Shown in pieces: positions 34,790 through 46,282 of a stretch of 64,000 bases of DNA (its first letter is position 1; every line of letters begins with the position of its first letter). The DNA comes from Mauremys mutica (lineage: Eukaryota; Chordata; Testudines; Geoemydidae). The notes beneath the pieces were generated by a model, which saw nothing but the letters and a program-made list of their open reading frames with translations, was not told the origin of the DNA and made no database searches. Made by a program: the position numbers and the translations under genes. The DNA lies in NCBI RefSeq assembly GCF_020497125.1, contig NC_059087.1:16525925-16589924 (forward strand). Reading direction: 5' to 3'.

Positions 34790-35522
34790 TAACGTTTAAT
34801 AATCACACATGCTCTACTGAATAAGAGGAATTGAAATTCATTTGCTGGCCATCTGAGTTTTGGACACTATAAAATGTATATATACACACATGTATAGAAC
34901 GTAAGGGGGCCAAATTCTGTTTTCTGGTCTGATATTCAGCATAAGCAAAACAAGTGTAGGAACCAAATCCTTATTGTCTTTGACTTCAGTAGGACTACTT
35001 CGGTGAATAGGTTAGGACATATAATCTCCAATTTGAAATATAGTGTTTAAAAGTATTCTTCTTCATATATCACCTTTGTGATGCAAGTGAGCATCTTGGA
35101 CCATGCTTGAGGGCTTGAGTCCTTACTGGAATATTTTTTTGAGACTGAGTCCTCCATGTAGTAGAACACATTATAACAAGAATTGCTGAGTGGTTTATCT
35201 TTCTTTTCTGCCATGTTTAATCAAATGCCTTTGCAGATGCTAGAGTTCTTTTTTATATTGCCAAATAACAGATCTTTCATAGGCTATGCTCTGAAAATAT
35301 ACATTCTGTTCTCTTCAAGCCCTCTTCATCTTCATGGTACCTGATCATCTTTCAGAGGTGTGTTAGATAATGTGATTACACATCTATCATGTGTCATTCT
35401 TTCTCTTTGGATAAGATTGTTATTTTTTTTAAATGTATTTACATTTTTGTGTGCTATGCTTTGCTTTAGTGAAGGTATGATCAAAGGAGTATGTCTTGCA
35501 TATGGAAAGGACAATAGTTAGG
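34790..35522. other. No recognisable feature
   Basis: AT-rich DNA without a supported gene or repeat end. Confidence 0.5.
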
Positions 35523-35524
35523 TT

Positions 35525-36080
35525 TGAGGTGGTTCTTATATCCTACTGGGAGTTCATTCCATAGTCTTGGACAAGTCTCCAAGAAAGCTCTGTCCTGCAC
35601 AAATGAGATTTACTTCCGCTGTGCCAGAGGAAGAGTTTTAAACTTGTCCTCATCTTGGAGCTATACATGGCCTTTCAGGTATCCTGGGTTCAGATTATTG
35701 TGTCCGTTAAAGACAAGGCCAGATCTCATGATTTTGATGTGATACTCTTTGGGGAGCCACTGTAGTGAACTTCAATCTGGTTTGATCTATTCATGGTAAC
35801 TTGTGTGTCTGTACAGGTATGCTGATGCGTTATACTTGTTGTCATTTGCGGAGGGCTGACTGCTTTCAGCCTAGGTAGATTGCATAGTTGTACTCCAGCT
35901 GGGATGGTGAAGGCATTTATTACGGAGGCTAGATCTCCTAGATAGCTGGAGATGTTAGAATGTGTTAGTTGAGGTCACTGCTATAGAGCTTTGTATTCCT
36001 GGTTTCCTCACTGATGCTGAGCTGCAGATTGCCGTAATCAGTTACAGGTGTGCATCTTCAACAGGAGGAGACTGCAATGT
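35525..36080. mobile_element. Old LINE-like 3' region (uncertain)
   Basis: Phrases such as 'agttcattccatagtcttgg', 'gaaagctctgtcctgcac' and 'tttggggagccactgtagtg' resemble a widespread vertebrate LINE 3' region. The copy is diverged, boundaries are unclear and no coding sequence is legible. Confidence 0.35.
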
Positions 36081-36442
36081 GGCTAAAACTCCAAGTGTTT
36101 TCCTCTGCCAACCAGTATAAACCTCCATATTGTTTGTGCCCAGGACCTGATCTTGGCCAAAAACTTGGGATAGCTCAGTGACATCGAAGTTTGACATTGT
36201 GCAGGACAGATTTGTCATCTGCAGTAGTTCTGTATTTTAGTTTGTACACTGCAAGGTGAGTGACACAGTGGGGAAAGTAGAAAACAAGAACTTGAGCATG
36301 TGTTATCTTCCCTAGAATATTTAAAGGATCAGTTTGATTTGGCATTCTGCAATATGTCTGAAATGTCCAGTTTTGGACCTCAGGTAACTGAGCCATTTTG
36401 TGGTCAAAGGAAAAGTTGAAAATGGAAGGCTAATGTTCGTAC

Positions 36443-37420
36443 AGTCAGAAATGTAGGGCCAAGAAGGACTTCAAGAGGTCATCAAGTCCAGCACCCTTTG
36501 ATGAGGCAGGCCCAAGTAAACCTAGACCTTCTCTGACAGGTGTTTGTCCAGCCTTTTCTTAAAATCCTCCAATGACAGGGATTCCACAGCCACCCTTGGA
36601 AGCCTGTTCCAGAACTTAACTACTCTTACAATATAAAGTTTTTCCTAATATCTAACCTAAGTCTCCCTTGCTACAGATTATGCCCATTACTTCTTGTTCT
36701 ACCTGTAGAAGACATGGAGAACAATTGATTATTGTCATCTTTAACATATATTTGAAGACTGCTATCAGGTCCCGCCTCAATTTTCTTTTTTCAAAACTAA
36801 ACATGACCAGATTTTTTAACCTTACCTCATAGGTCAGGTTTTCTGAACCTCTGTCATTTGTTGCTGTCCTCTGGACTCTCTCCAGTTTGTCTACATCTTT
36901 CCTCAAGTGTGATACCCAAAACTGGACATGATATTCCAGATGTGGCCTCATCAGAGTAGAGTGGGGCAGTTACCTCCCATGTGATACATACAACACTACT
37001 GTTAATACACCTCCGAATGATATTACCCTTTTTCACAATTGCACCACATTGTTAACCTTTTTCACAACTGCACCACATATGCCATTTGTGATCCACTATG
37101 ACCCTCACATTCTTTTCAGCAGTATTGTCACCTAGCCAGTTATTCCTCATTTTGTAGCTGTGCATTTGTTTTTTTTTCTTCCTAAGTGTAGTACTTTGCA
37201 CTTGTTTTTATTAACTTTCATCTTCTTGATTTCAGACCAGTTCTCCAGTTTGTCAAGGTTGTTATGAATTCTAATCCTATCCTTCAAAATGCTTGCAGCC
37301 CCTCCCAACTTGTTGTCATCCACAGATTTTATAAGCATACTCTCTGCTCCATTGTCCAAGTCAGTAGTAAAAATATTGAATAGTACTGAACCCAAAACAG
37401 ACCCCTGCTGGACTCCACTA
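36443..37420 (-). mobile_element. CR1-type LINE, reverse, RT C-terminal half and 3' end
   Basis: On the minus strand the RT text reads 'SVLFNIFTTDLDNG' and 'KSVDDNKLGG' (37395-37290, the catalytic box with V for A), 'KVNKNKCKVLHLG', then 'MRPHLEYHVQFWVSHLRKDV' at 36951 and 'KLERVQRTATN'. Its 3' end lies at about 36443-36500 ('gatgacctcttgaagtcc' type on the minus strand). Frameshifts between blocks make it inactive. Confidence 0.85.
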
Positions 37421-37424
37421 ACTC

Positions 37425-38540
37425 AGTGTAAGTTCAGCCCACCATAAACTCTGGCTATTTGTTCCTTTGACCAGAGAGGAGCTCCCTTCTTCACTCTTTT
37501 GGTCCCAGCCAGAAACTGACCTGCTAAAGTCAGGCAGCTCCTTTTATCTGAGCTGGCTGGGCTTTGATTGGCTACTTCTATGAGGCATCTCTAGGCTCCT
37601 CCTTTTCTGTCACTTTGCTGCTTCCTGAGGCGGTGTGTGGTAGGACTGTGGGGCCTCCTGTAGGAAGACACAAAGGCCAGGTATACCCTGTTGCAACTGA
37701 GAACTTGTTTTAGCAGTCAGCCTAGAGATTGAGCATCCCTAGATCTCTAAAACAAGTGCCTCCAGTGACAAATAAACAGCAGTCCTCAAGATTGTGGTTA
37801 CCATGAATTGCAATCTGCAATACTGTCATCTCCTTCTTTGGATGGCTCTTGCCTTCAAGGATTTAACCAATATAATGGCTATGGTAATAGCATTTCTGAT
37901 AGAAGGAATAATAATCAGACTGTATCTCCTGAGCCCACCTTCTCTCCCTAGTTAGCCTAACAAGGGTGTAGCAGAAGTTCCTTTTCAACAGAAGCATGTC
38001 AAAAGTATAGCAGAGTTCATTCTAGATCCAAGCCTCCATTCCTAGTGTCTGGAGAGGAAAGCAAGCAGGGTATCTGATCAGATTTCATTTTCTGGTTGTC
38101 TGGCTTCTTAGAGCAGTGATTCTGGATCAGACCTGGAGCCCAAACCAGCATCACTTGCTTCCTGTCAGTCTTTCATCCCATCAGTCTTGCTTAGCATGTC
38201 TAAAATGAATAAAGAACTTGTACAAGTTAAAAATCCTACTGTCTAAACTGTAAAAGCATAAATCTAAGTGTATAAATCTCTCTCAGCTCTGTGTGACTGC
38301 ATTTCCTATAAAAGGAAATCTTTCCCCTCTCAAAAATTGTCCTATTAAATAAAAGAGTTGTGAATAATTTACATTTTACGTAAGGTAGTCGCTCTTTTTA
38401 ATTTTGATTGTGATATCTAATTACCACAAATACTGCTGTGTAGTAACAAATTCAAGTGCAAAGCCTTTGTGTCTTTCACCCCAAAGGATCCCAAAGCACT
38501 CTACAACCATTTATATCGCACCACTGCAATGCAGCTAATT
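37425..38540. other. No recognisable feature
   Basis: Mixed-composition DNA without a supported gene. The GC- and CT-rich section near 37480-37640 has no recognised origin. Confidence 0.45.
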
Positions 38541-38579
38541 CAGGAGTAGAGGGAGGCAGCTAGGAGGGGTGCAGAGGGG

Positions 38580-38845
38580 TACGGACTGCGGGAGGGGGCT
38601 CAGGGCAGGGGGTTGGGGTGCAGGCAGGGTACAGGGTGCGGCAGGGGGCTCAGGGGAGGGGGCTGGTGTGCACAGGGTTGCAGCAAGGAGCTCCGGGCAG
38701 GGGATTGGGGTGCAGGAAAGTTGTGGGGTATATGAGGGGGCTCAGGGCAGGGAGTTGGGGTGCAGGAGGGGTGCGAGGTGCAGGCAGGGGGCTTAGGGCA
38801 GGGAGTTGGGGGGTGGGGTGCAGGAGGGGTTCGGGCTCTGGCCCG
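38580..38845. repeat. G-rich minisatellite, about five units of 44-50 bp
   Basis: Degenerate tandem units each contain 'ggggctcagggcaggg' followed by 'gttggggtgcagg' and a variable end. This explains the overlapping long open frames on both strands, including a 251-codon minus-strand frame at 38600-39355 that is compositional. It appears to be the inner part of the hAT remnant that ends at about 39270. Confidence 0.75.
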
Positions 38846-39270
38846 GCGCCGCTTACCTAAAGCGGCTCTGGGGTGGCAGTGGCACTCACTGAGGCCAGGG
38901 CAGGCTCCCTGGCTGCCTTCCCTGTCACCGGCCCCGCAACACTCCAGGAAGTGCTGCGGCCCCTGGGGGAGGGTGGGTGGAGGGCTCCGTGTGCTCTGCC
39001 CTTGCCGCGCCTCCAGGTACCTCCCCTGAAGCTCCCATTGTCTGCGGTCCTCCTTCCCGGCCAATTGGAGCTGCGAGGGGCGGTGCCTGGAGGTAAGGGC
39101 AACACATGTAGCCCTCTGCCCTCCCGCCCCTGGGGACTGCAGGGAAAGTGGTGCCGGCCGCTTCTGAGAGCGTCGCGGGAGCCACGGAGCCACAGGGGGC
39201 AATCCTGCAGGCCGGATCCAAAGCCCTGAGGGGCCGGATCCAGCCCACGGGTCGTAGTTTGCCCACCCCT
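38846..39270. mobile_element. hAT right end, left end missing
   Basis: The block ending 'gtagtttgcccacccct' is the right terminus of a common hAT family whose left end should read CAGGGGTGGGCAAACT. No such left end is present before 38580, so the element is truncated, or its other end was lost from the tandem array. The GC-rich interior has no transposase. Confidence 0.6.
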
Positions 39271-39329
39271 TCATTATCCCCTTGGAATATGTTACCGACA
39301 ATGCTCTTGGTCTTATTGAACCACAAACC

Positions 39330-39436
39330 AGTACAGCCTCCCCAAAACTGTACATAGCAGTATGCCTGCCTCAGATCAGGGGCCTGAACTAGATGATCTC
39401 TCAAGGTCTCTTCCAGCCCTACAGTTCTATGATTTT
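39330..39436 (+). mobile_element. CR1 3' end fragment
   Basis: The text 'ctgaactagatgatctctc', 'aaggtctcttccagcccta' and a 'ttctatgattt' end is a CR1 3' terminus on the plus strand; the 5' limit is approximate. Confidence 0.75.
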
Positions 39437-40540
39437 ATGTAGATACAGGGAGAAAATATTACATACTCATCATATACTTTGTATTTTTATTCCATTTACA
39501 TCGTCTTAGAAAATGAATGATGCTCATAAAGCAGATACAGCAAGTCCATTTGTTTCTCCAGGGGACAGCTATCTTGGGTATTTTTTCCCTTAGGCTCTTA
39601 AGTTTTGCTGGAGGATTCAGGCTCTTTTCCAGTGTTGTAAAATAAATTATAAAATGAAATTGTTTTTGGAGGTGGGCACAGGTATTATGTTCTGCAAACT
39701 GTGACTTCATTTTTATGTTCCTGTCATCATCCCCAGCAGTCCAGATAGCCCAAACAAGGCGCACACATTTATTTTTGGGATGACACTAATAGAACTCTCA
39801 GTTGGTTGGCTGTGTGAAGGAATTACCTGGTCGCTTACAGGTGCAGCTCATGTGGGTGTTCCTGTACCTGAACATTTAGGTTCTGTCTGATAGAAAATGC
39901 AACCACTTCTTCTAAATCAGCAGGAGAATATGAAGGTCTGTATAGCGGGAGTCAGGAGTTTGCATATAGCTCTTGCTAGGGAATCAATCTCCTAGACTCA
40001 GCAGGAGGCATACCACAGAAATAGTAGAAAAGGGAACTTGAAAAGATGTGGGATGATTTTTCTTTAACATAAGTGTAGGTTCATGTAACCTCAGTTCTAT
40101 GATTCATCATTTCTAATGTAAACAATAAAAGGCAGAATAGGACCAGTTCTGTGACTGTGGAAGTAAATTTGAATAAATCTAAATAGGGAAGCAAACCGTG
40201 GGGAGCTTTTATAGAATGCCTTTGGGTTAAGTCTCAAGACTAACATCGGTACTGTTACTTGTGTTATACTCCTTGCAGAAAAATGTTTCAGCCATTTCTT
40301 TCAGTGGTGATGCCCAAGGAAGGGTCATTTGATCCAGCCATTCCACTGTGTATAGTTGTTGTTTTGCTGTGCCTGAAAGTGTGCGAGGGACCTTAGAGAA
40401 CAGATACATAAAAATACATAATTCAGGACCCAAGAGCTCACAATCTATCAGGCATGACTCAATTAAGGGTAGTAACAGAAGAGTTGGAGAGGGTACGGAC
40501 AGTGAAAATAAAATTTAATTCATTTTAAAAATAAAGATTG
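39437..40540. other. No recognisable feature
   Basis: No supported gene, RNA or element terminus. Confidence 0.5.
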
Positions 40541-40627
40541 ACCCATGACTGAACCAGAGCCAACACGGATTTGTTAAGAACAAATCATGCCAAACCAAAC
40601 TAACTTCCTTTTTTGACAGGCCTAGTG

Positions 40628-40975
40628 CGGTGGCTCTCAACCTTTCCAGGAGTCTGATTTGTCTTGCGTACACCAAGTATCACCTCACTTAAAAACTACT
40701 TGCTTACAAAATCAGACATAAAAATACAAAAGTACCACAGCACATTATTACTGAAAAATTGCTCATGTTCTCATTTTTACATATAATTATAAAATAAATT
40801 GTCTGGAATATAAATATTGTATTTACATTTCGGTGTATAGTATAGAGAGCAGTATAAAAATCATTGTCTAAATGAAATTTAGTTTGTGCTGACTTTGTTA
40901 GTGCTTTTTATGTAGCATGTTGTAAAACTAGGCAAATATCTAGAGGAGTTGATGTACCCCCTGGAAGAACCACTG
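40628..40975. mobile_element. hAT MITE, 348 bp, nested in CR1
   Basis: The ends, CGGTGGCTCTCAACC and the degenerate 'ctggaagaaccactg', face each other. An 8-bp duplication with one mismatch, GCCTAGTG and GCCTACTG, is at 40620-40627 and 40976-40983. The interior is AT-rich and non-coding. Confidence 0.85.
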
Positions 40976-41086
40976 GCCTACTGGATAGGGGGAAGCAGTA
41001 GATGTGACATATCTTGATTTTGATAGGGCTTTCAACACAGTCCCACATGACACTCTCATAAGCAAACTAGGAAGTGTGGTCTAGAT

Positions 41087-41566
41087 CAGGGGTCCCCAAC
41101 CTTTTCAGGACCAGGGACCGGTCATGCCTGCGGAGGGAGCGCTCGTCCCGCGGCTCAGCTGGACCGCCCGCAGGCGTGCCTGCGGGAGGTCCACTGGCTT
41201 CGGTTGAGCTGCCGCAGGCATGACTGCGGACGGTTCGCTGGTCGCGCGGCTCAGCTGGACCGCCCGCAGGCATGCCTGCGGCAGCTCAACCAGAGCCGGT
41301 GGACCTCCCGCAGGCGTGCCTGCGGGTGGTCCAGCTGAGCCGCGCGACCAGCGAACCGTCCGCAGTCATGCCTGCGGGAGGTCCACCGGAGCCCCGGGAG
41401 CAGCGGACCTCCCGCAGGCATGACTGCGGAGGGAGCGCTCGTCCCGCGGCTCGGGTAGACCTCCCGCAGGCACGCCTGCGGGAGGTCCACTGGGTCGGTT
41501 CGCGGCCCGGTTTGTAAGAGGCCGCGGCCCGGTACCGGGCCGCGGACCGGGGGTTGGGGACCCCTG
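41087..41566. mobile_element. hAT non-autonomous element, 480 bp, GC-rich palindromic core
   Basis: The perfect terminal repeats are CAGGGGTCCCCAACC and GGTTGGGGACCCCTG, with a perfect 8-bp duplication, GTCTAGAT, at 41079-41086 and 41567-41574. The core is a mosaic of direct and inverted copies of 'gcaggcatgactgcggacgg' and related pieces shared with the element at 1317-1755. It contains no transposase. Confidence 0.95.
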
Positions 41567-41810
41567 GTCTAGATGATACTACTATGCAGTGGGGGCATAA
41601 CTGGTTGAAAGATCATACTCAAAGAGTAGTTTTCAGTGGTTTACTGTCAAACCTGGAGGATGTATCTAATCATGTCCCACAAGGGTCTTTTCTGGGTCTG
41701 TACTAGTCAACATTTTCATTACTGACTTGGATAATGGATTGGAGAGAATGCTTATAAAATTTGTAGACCTCTCAGCCTTATATTTCTATTACTCTGTTTC
41801 CAAATATTTC

Positions 41811-43433
41811 AGTGGTTTAATTTCATGTCAGCATGTTGATCAATGACAGACTGTCACCAGTTTCTTAAGATTGAAGAATTTTGCAGTGAGCACATCGCCT
41901 CACTTGTTTGTTAATTATTATTTATGTTACGATCAGGACCCCACTGCACTAAACACCGTACAGATGAGTAAAATTAAGAGCGTTCTCTCCCCACAGAACT
42001 CAGTCTAGTAAAGATTAGATGTGATGACAGTTGCTGTTTGTCCTGTGTGTATGCACACCTAAAATGATAAATCAACACCTGTTATATGGAATACACAATA
42101 CAAAATATGAATATTTCTGTTCTGCTGTCTGATGTAAGCATCAATGTACAACAGGAGACAGCAGAAGAACTTAGTCCAAAATATTCAAATAGAGGGCATG
42201 TTCATTTTACTTGACTTCAGCTTTGAAAACGACTGGTTTTTTTTCAAATGTAGAACAGACTACAGTCAAAACTGCATTCCCTAACTAATTCCTAGTGCCC
42301 ACATTGTGTAGAATATCTGACTGGGAGTGAGTGGCAGGTCTAGATGTTTCTCTCCTCCTTTATTTCCCATATCTTCAGTATTGTGCGAGGGATGGAGGGG
42401 GGGGGTTTGGGGATGGCAGCGGTTGCTGGCTGCAGGACTTCATCATCGTTGCAGGTTTTTTCTGTGAGTAATTCCTCTCCACATTCTGCGCTGAAATCCC
42501 ACTGGGTGCCAGCTCAGCAGTGCTTTGACTCCTGAATATAGAAACCATCAGGTATGCTGGGAATTGAATATTTTAAACCAAGCCGGAAAGAAGCAGAAGA
42601 GAAACTTGGTGCAGTTTATAATACCCAGTGCTGTCTATGGTGCAATGGGAAAAAAATTTCAGAAGGTCACTTACTATGATATATTTATTTATGGAGAGGT
42701 AACTAGGACCCATAGGGCATTCAGTGTGTAGTGGACTGTATCTGACTGTGGTAGAGGTGAATGGTAACTCGCATAGTTCTGAAAATGAGAGAAAAAAGGT
42801 TCTTTTCTGGACTGGTAGTTCAGCTGTTGAGACTGATAGGTCCAGTCCTAAAAAAAAAAATGTTTTGCACAGAAGTGAGACGAGTGATTTTGTTTATTAG
42901 TTATGGACATTTGTGGGTGAGTAGATGCTGTACAAATGTGTAGATTACTATGAGAAGTGTTCATCCTTTATATGAAGATATTGGTTGCAGTGTGATTAGA
43001 TGGTACACTGTGTTCAAGGCTTTTTGGAACAAATTGTGAGTCAGAAGAAATTATGCATTAAGAACCTTGTGGACAGCTACTGGATTTGGGAGTGGGAAAG
43101 AAGAGGAAATGGAGGCTGGGATACAGCTGCAGTAAGGATAGCTTTTTGTTGAGACTCCTTTTGCTATTATTTTTCTCAGAAGTAGGTCTGCAGGGATGTC
43201 AGTATATGAAAGCAGAGAGAATACTGCTTCAGTGTCCTATTTCTGGGTGCAAAGTGTTGCAAGTGCTGTAGTACCAGTGTATTTAATGTTGAGGAAAGGG
43301 GCTGGAGGGAAGTGCCTCATATCACTGAACTCCTGCTGAATCAAAGAGCAGCATTGCCAAATTCTGTAGGTAGCCCTGTCCATTTCTCAGCCAAGAGGTG
43401 CCCCCCGTAACTTGAGGTCTCTGTAGCAAATGC
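41811..43433. other. No supported gene; possible old SINE near 41900-42010
   Basis: The text 'gatcaggaccccactgcac' with 'taaacaccgtacag' resembles an old amniote SINE or LINE fragment. The rest is unique-looking DNA. Small frames here have no recognisable motifs. Confidence 0.4.
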
Positions 43434-43796
43434 ATTAGGATTAGGGCTGTCAAGAGATTAAAAAAAAGAATCACAATTAATTGTGCTATTAAACAATAAT
43501 AGAATACCATTTATATAAATATTTGTGGATGTTTTCCATATTTTCAAATATATTGATTTCAATTCCGATACAGAATATAAAGTGTACAGTGCTCACTTTA
43601 TATTCATTTATTATTATAAATATTTGGACTGTAAAAATAAAAGAAATAGTCTTTTTCAGTTAATTTAATACAAGTACTATAGTGCAATCTCTTTATCATG
43701 AAAGTTGAACTTACAAATGTAGAGTTAAGTACAAGAAATAACTGCATTCAAAAATAAAACAGCGTAAAACTTGAGAGTTTACAAGTCCACTCAGTC

Positions 43797-45600
43797 CTAC
43801 TTCTTGTTCAGCCAATCGCTAAGACAAACAAGTTTGTTTACATTTGTAGGAGATAATGCTGCCCACTTCTTGTTTACAATGTCACCTGAAAGTGAGAACA
43901 GGCATTCGCACGGCACTGTTGTAGCCGGTGTTGCAAGATACTTACGTGCCAGATGCGCTAAAGATTCCTATGTCCCTTCATGCTTCAACCACCATTCCAG
44001 AGGACATGCGTCCATGCTGATGATGGGCTCTGCTCAATAATGATCCAAAGCAGTGAAGACCAATGCATGCTCATTTTCATTAGTTGGGCTGGATGTCACC
44101 AGCAGAAGGTCTTTTTTTCTTTTTGGGTGGTTCGGGTTCTGTAGTTTCTGCATCGGAGTGTTGCTCTTTTAAGACTTCTGAAAGAATGCTTCACACCTCA
44201 TCCCTCTGTAGCCCATAGGATTATTTTGCTAACTATTATATCCTACTAATCCAGCCAGCAGTATCAATTAATATGGTTTTTTTTCTGAAATTAATCCATT
44301 TTATTCTTATATTTTATCAGTATTAATTCCTTGGAATTTAGGATGTGTTGAGGCATGTGTTTCCTAATAATAAGTTTTGCTGAAATGCAAGAAGCCTACC
44401 GTCCTGTAAGATCCAGTAAGATCTGCTATATAGCAAAAACTATAATAAGTTATGAACATGTTAGCATAAAAGCTGGCAACCTTTGGCACAGATAAGAATG
44501 GTCCCTGAACTTTGGGGAACCAACGGGAGGAACTATCCACATCACATCACAGGTTTATCCAGCATCTACAACTGGTTAGTAACCACAGGGTACACCACAA
44601 CATGGAGGTCATCAGGAGAGCCTAGATTGGCAGTTTTGGAGTGAGATAATCCTTATTAATATATTTAGAAAGTAAGTGTCATAATCTACTAACCTATAGG
44701 AGAAGGGTACCCATAAATTTCTTAGGGTACGGAAATAAGATTTGGGCCTGAATTACATAGGTCAGGATCCTATAAAATACCTTGTAAGAGAGAGCTCTTA
44801 ACGTCTGCTGTGTTCTATATTCTAAGGGTCTTAACTCTTCTAAATTCTTGCTCTTCTAACTCCTGAAGCTTCGGTTTCTTGGAGTGCTTTTTCCAGTTCT
44901 CCGATACTCTATTCTATCTTCTATCACGCTATCAGCTCAGCTTGTGCAGTATAATATAACTACTCAACATTCCTAACCATTGGGGAAGCCAGCACCATCG
45001 GGCATGCCAGTAGTGAGTCTGGACCTTCACCTCCTATTACCAGGTCCTTAAAAAAGGGTGTAAGTATGTTAGGTTAAGGTACTTATAATAGAAATGTTAC
45101 CACCAGGAGTTTTGGAATTCTTTTACTGTTTTGCAGTTATAAGTTTCATTGCATTTCTTCTTTTTACGTTAATGTCAATAAAGATTTTATCAATTTGGTA
45201 TTGTCCTCAGTGTACGTGATCTTGCCAAGCACCCCGAGAATCCTCTCCCGATATAGAACTCTCTGAGTTCTTGAACTCTGTAGTCTGAATTGGATAAGTA
45301 CCTATAAATCTTCTGGTCAGATGTGATCAGTGGCGAGCCATAACAACTAACCCATCAAATTCAGGTCAACACCTCTCAGACTTTGGAAGGCACTTCAGAT
45401 TCTTAAACCTTGGGTCGAGTACTGTAGCTATCTTTAGAAATCTCACATTGGTACCTTCTTTGCATTTTATCAAATCTGCAGTGAAAGTGTTCTTAAAATG
45501 AACAACATGTGCTGGATCATCATCCGAGACTGCCATAACATGAAATATATGGCAGAATGCGGGTAAAACACAGAGCAGGAGACGTACAAGTCTCCCCCGG
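43797..45600 (-). pseudogene. hAT transposase, C-terminal half, broken
   Basis: On the minus strand the text runs from about 45600, with 'FLKIATVLDPRFKNLKCLP' near 45440-45385 (the hAT 'LDPRFK' block). It jumps over the LTR to 44202, continues through 'ATPATTVPCECLFSLSGDIV' (about 43920-43865), the dimerisation domain, and ends at a TAG at 43799-43797. hAT transposases cut and paste DNA between terminal repeats using an RNase H-like fold, and the C-terminal block forms dimers. Stops and frameshifts, loss of the N-terminal half (zinc finger and most of the catalytic core) and the LTR make it inactive. Confidence 0.75.
44207..45371 (+). mobile_element. Solo LTR of an endogenous retroelement, 1165 bp
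   Basis: The unit has TG..CA ends (TGTAGCCC..GTCAACA) and a 4-bp duplication, CCTC, at 44203-44206 and 45372-45375. It interrupts hAT transposase text that reads continuously when it is removed. On the plus strand a TATA-like 'tataaaatacc' lies near 44771 and a polyadenylation signal AATAAA near 45178, about 190 bp before the end, which suggests plus orientation. No gag, pol or env is present, so it is a solo LTR left by recombination. The family is unknown. Confidence 0.7.
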
Positions 45601-45655
45601 GGGGGGCAGTCGCAAATTTAATTAACGCATTATTTTTTTAACGAGCGTCATCAGC

Positions 45656-45874
45656 ATGGAAGCATGTCCTCTGGAACGATGGCCGAAGCATGAAGAGGCA
45701 TACAAATTTTTAGCGCATCTGGCACATAAATATCTTGTGATGCCAGCTACAACAGTGCCACGCCAATACCTGTTCTCACTTTCAGGTGACATTGTCAGTA
45801 AGAAGTGGACAGCATTATCACATGTAAATATAAACACACTTGTTTCTCTTAGCCATTGGCTGCACAAGAAGTAG
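45656..45874 (+). pseudogene. hAT transposase C-terminal dimerisation domain, second inverted copy
   Basis: A 72-codon open stretch on the plus strand contains 'FLAHLAHKYLVMPATTVP', 'LFSLSGDIVSKKWTALS' and 'LVSLSHWLHKK', the classical hAT dimerisation block (the 'LA..YL..PAT..P....FS..G.IV..KR..L' pattern), ending at a stop. It is the inverted counterpart of the minus-strand copy at about 43800-44020, and differs from it by several substitutions. The usual R after the second K of 'KK' is W here. It has no N-terminal part and is not expected to be functional. Confidence 0.8.
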
Positions 45875-46282
45875 GACTGAGTGGACTTGTAGGTTCTAAA
45901 GTTTTACATTGTTTTGTTTTTGAGTGCTGTTATGTACCAAAAATATCGACATTTGTAACTTACGTTTTCAGAATAAAGAGATTGCACTACAGTACTTGTA
46001 TGAGGTGTATTAAAAAATACTATTTCTTTTATCATTTTTACAGCTCAAATATTTGTAATAAACATAATACCCGGTATAAAGTGAGCACTGTGCACTTTGT
46101 ATTCTGTGTTGTAATTGAAATCAATATATTTGAAAATGCAGAAAAACATCCAAAATATTTAATAAATTTCAATTGATATTCTATTGTTTAACAATGCAAT
46201 TAAAACTGCGATTAATGGCGAGTAATTTTTTTGAGTTAATCATGTGAGTTGACTGCGATTAATCGACAGCCCTAGTTAGGAT

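Larger units (their letters stand above)
40546..41810 (+). mobile_element. CR1-type LINE fragment with two hAT insertions
   Basis: A plus-strand CR1 RT fragment: 'ccaacacggatttgttaaga' at about 40560 corresponds to the 'GFVK' block of the other copies, and 'gatgtgacatatcttgattt' at about 41000 corresponds to RT motif A. A 'LDNG' block ('ttggataatgg') lies near 41730, followed at once by the CR1 3' tail ('ctctcagccttatatttct'), so the catalytic-box region is deleted. hAT elements at 40628-40975 and 41087-41566 interrupt it. Confidence 0.85.
43442..46274. mobile_element. Fold-back hAT transposon, 2.83 kb, with duplicated transposase end
   Basis: The ends are TAGGGCTGTCAA and 'tcgacagccctA', flanked by an 8-bp duplication with one mismatch (ATTAGGAT at 43434-43441 and GTTAGGAT at 46275-46282). 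Long inverted arms of about 600 bp (43442 to about 44040, and about 45650-46274) both contain the same transposase 3' end. The centre holds more transposase text on the minus strand, interrupted by a solo LTR at 44207-45371. No 5' end of the transposon is present; it is replaced by a second inverted 3' end. Confidence 0.85.

Noticed and set aside
38600..39355. 251-codon minus-strand frame with Pro/His-rich text
   Set aside because: It is the complement of a G-rich minisatellite and hAT end; the composition explains the openness.
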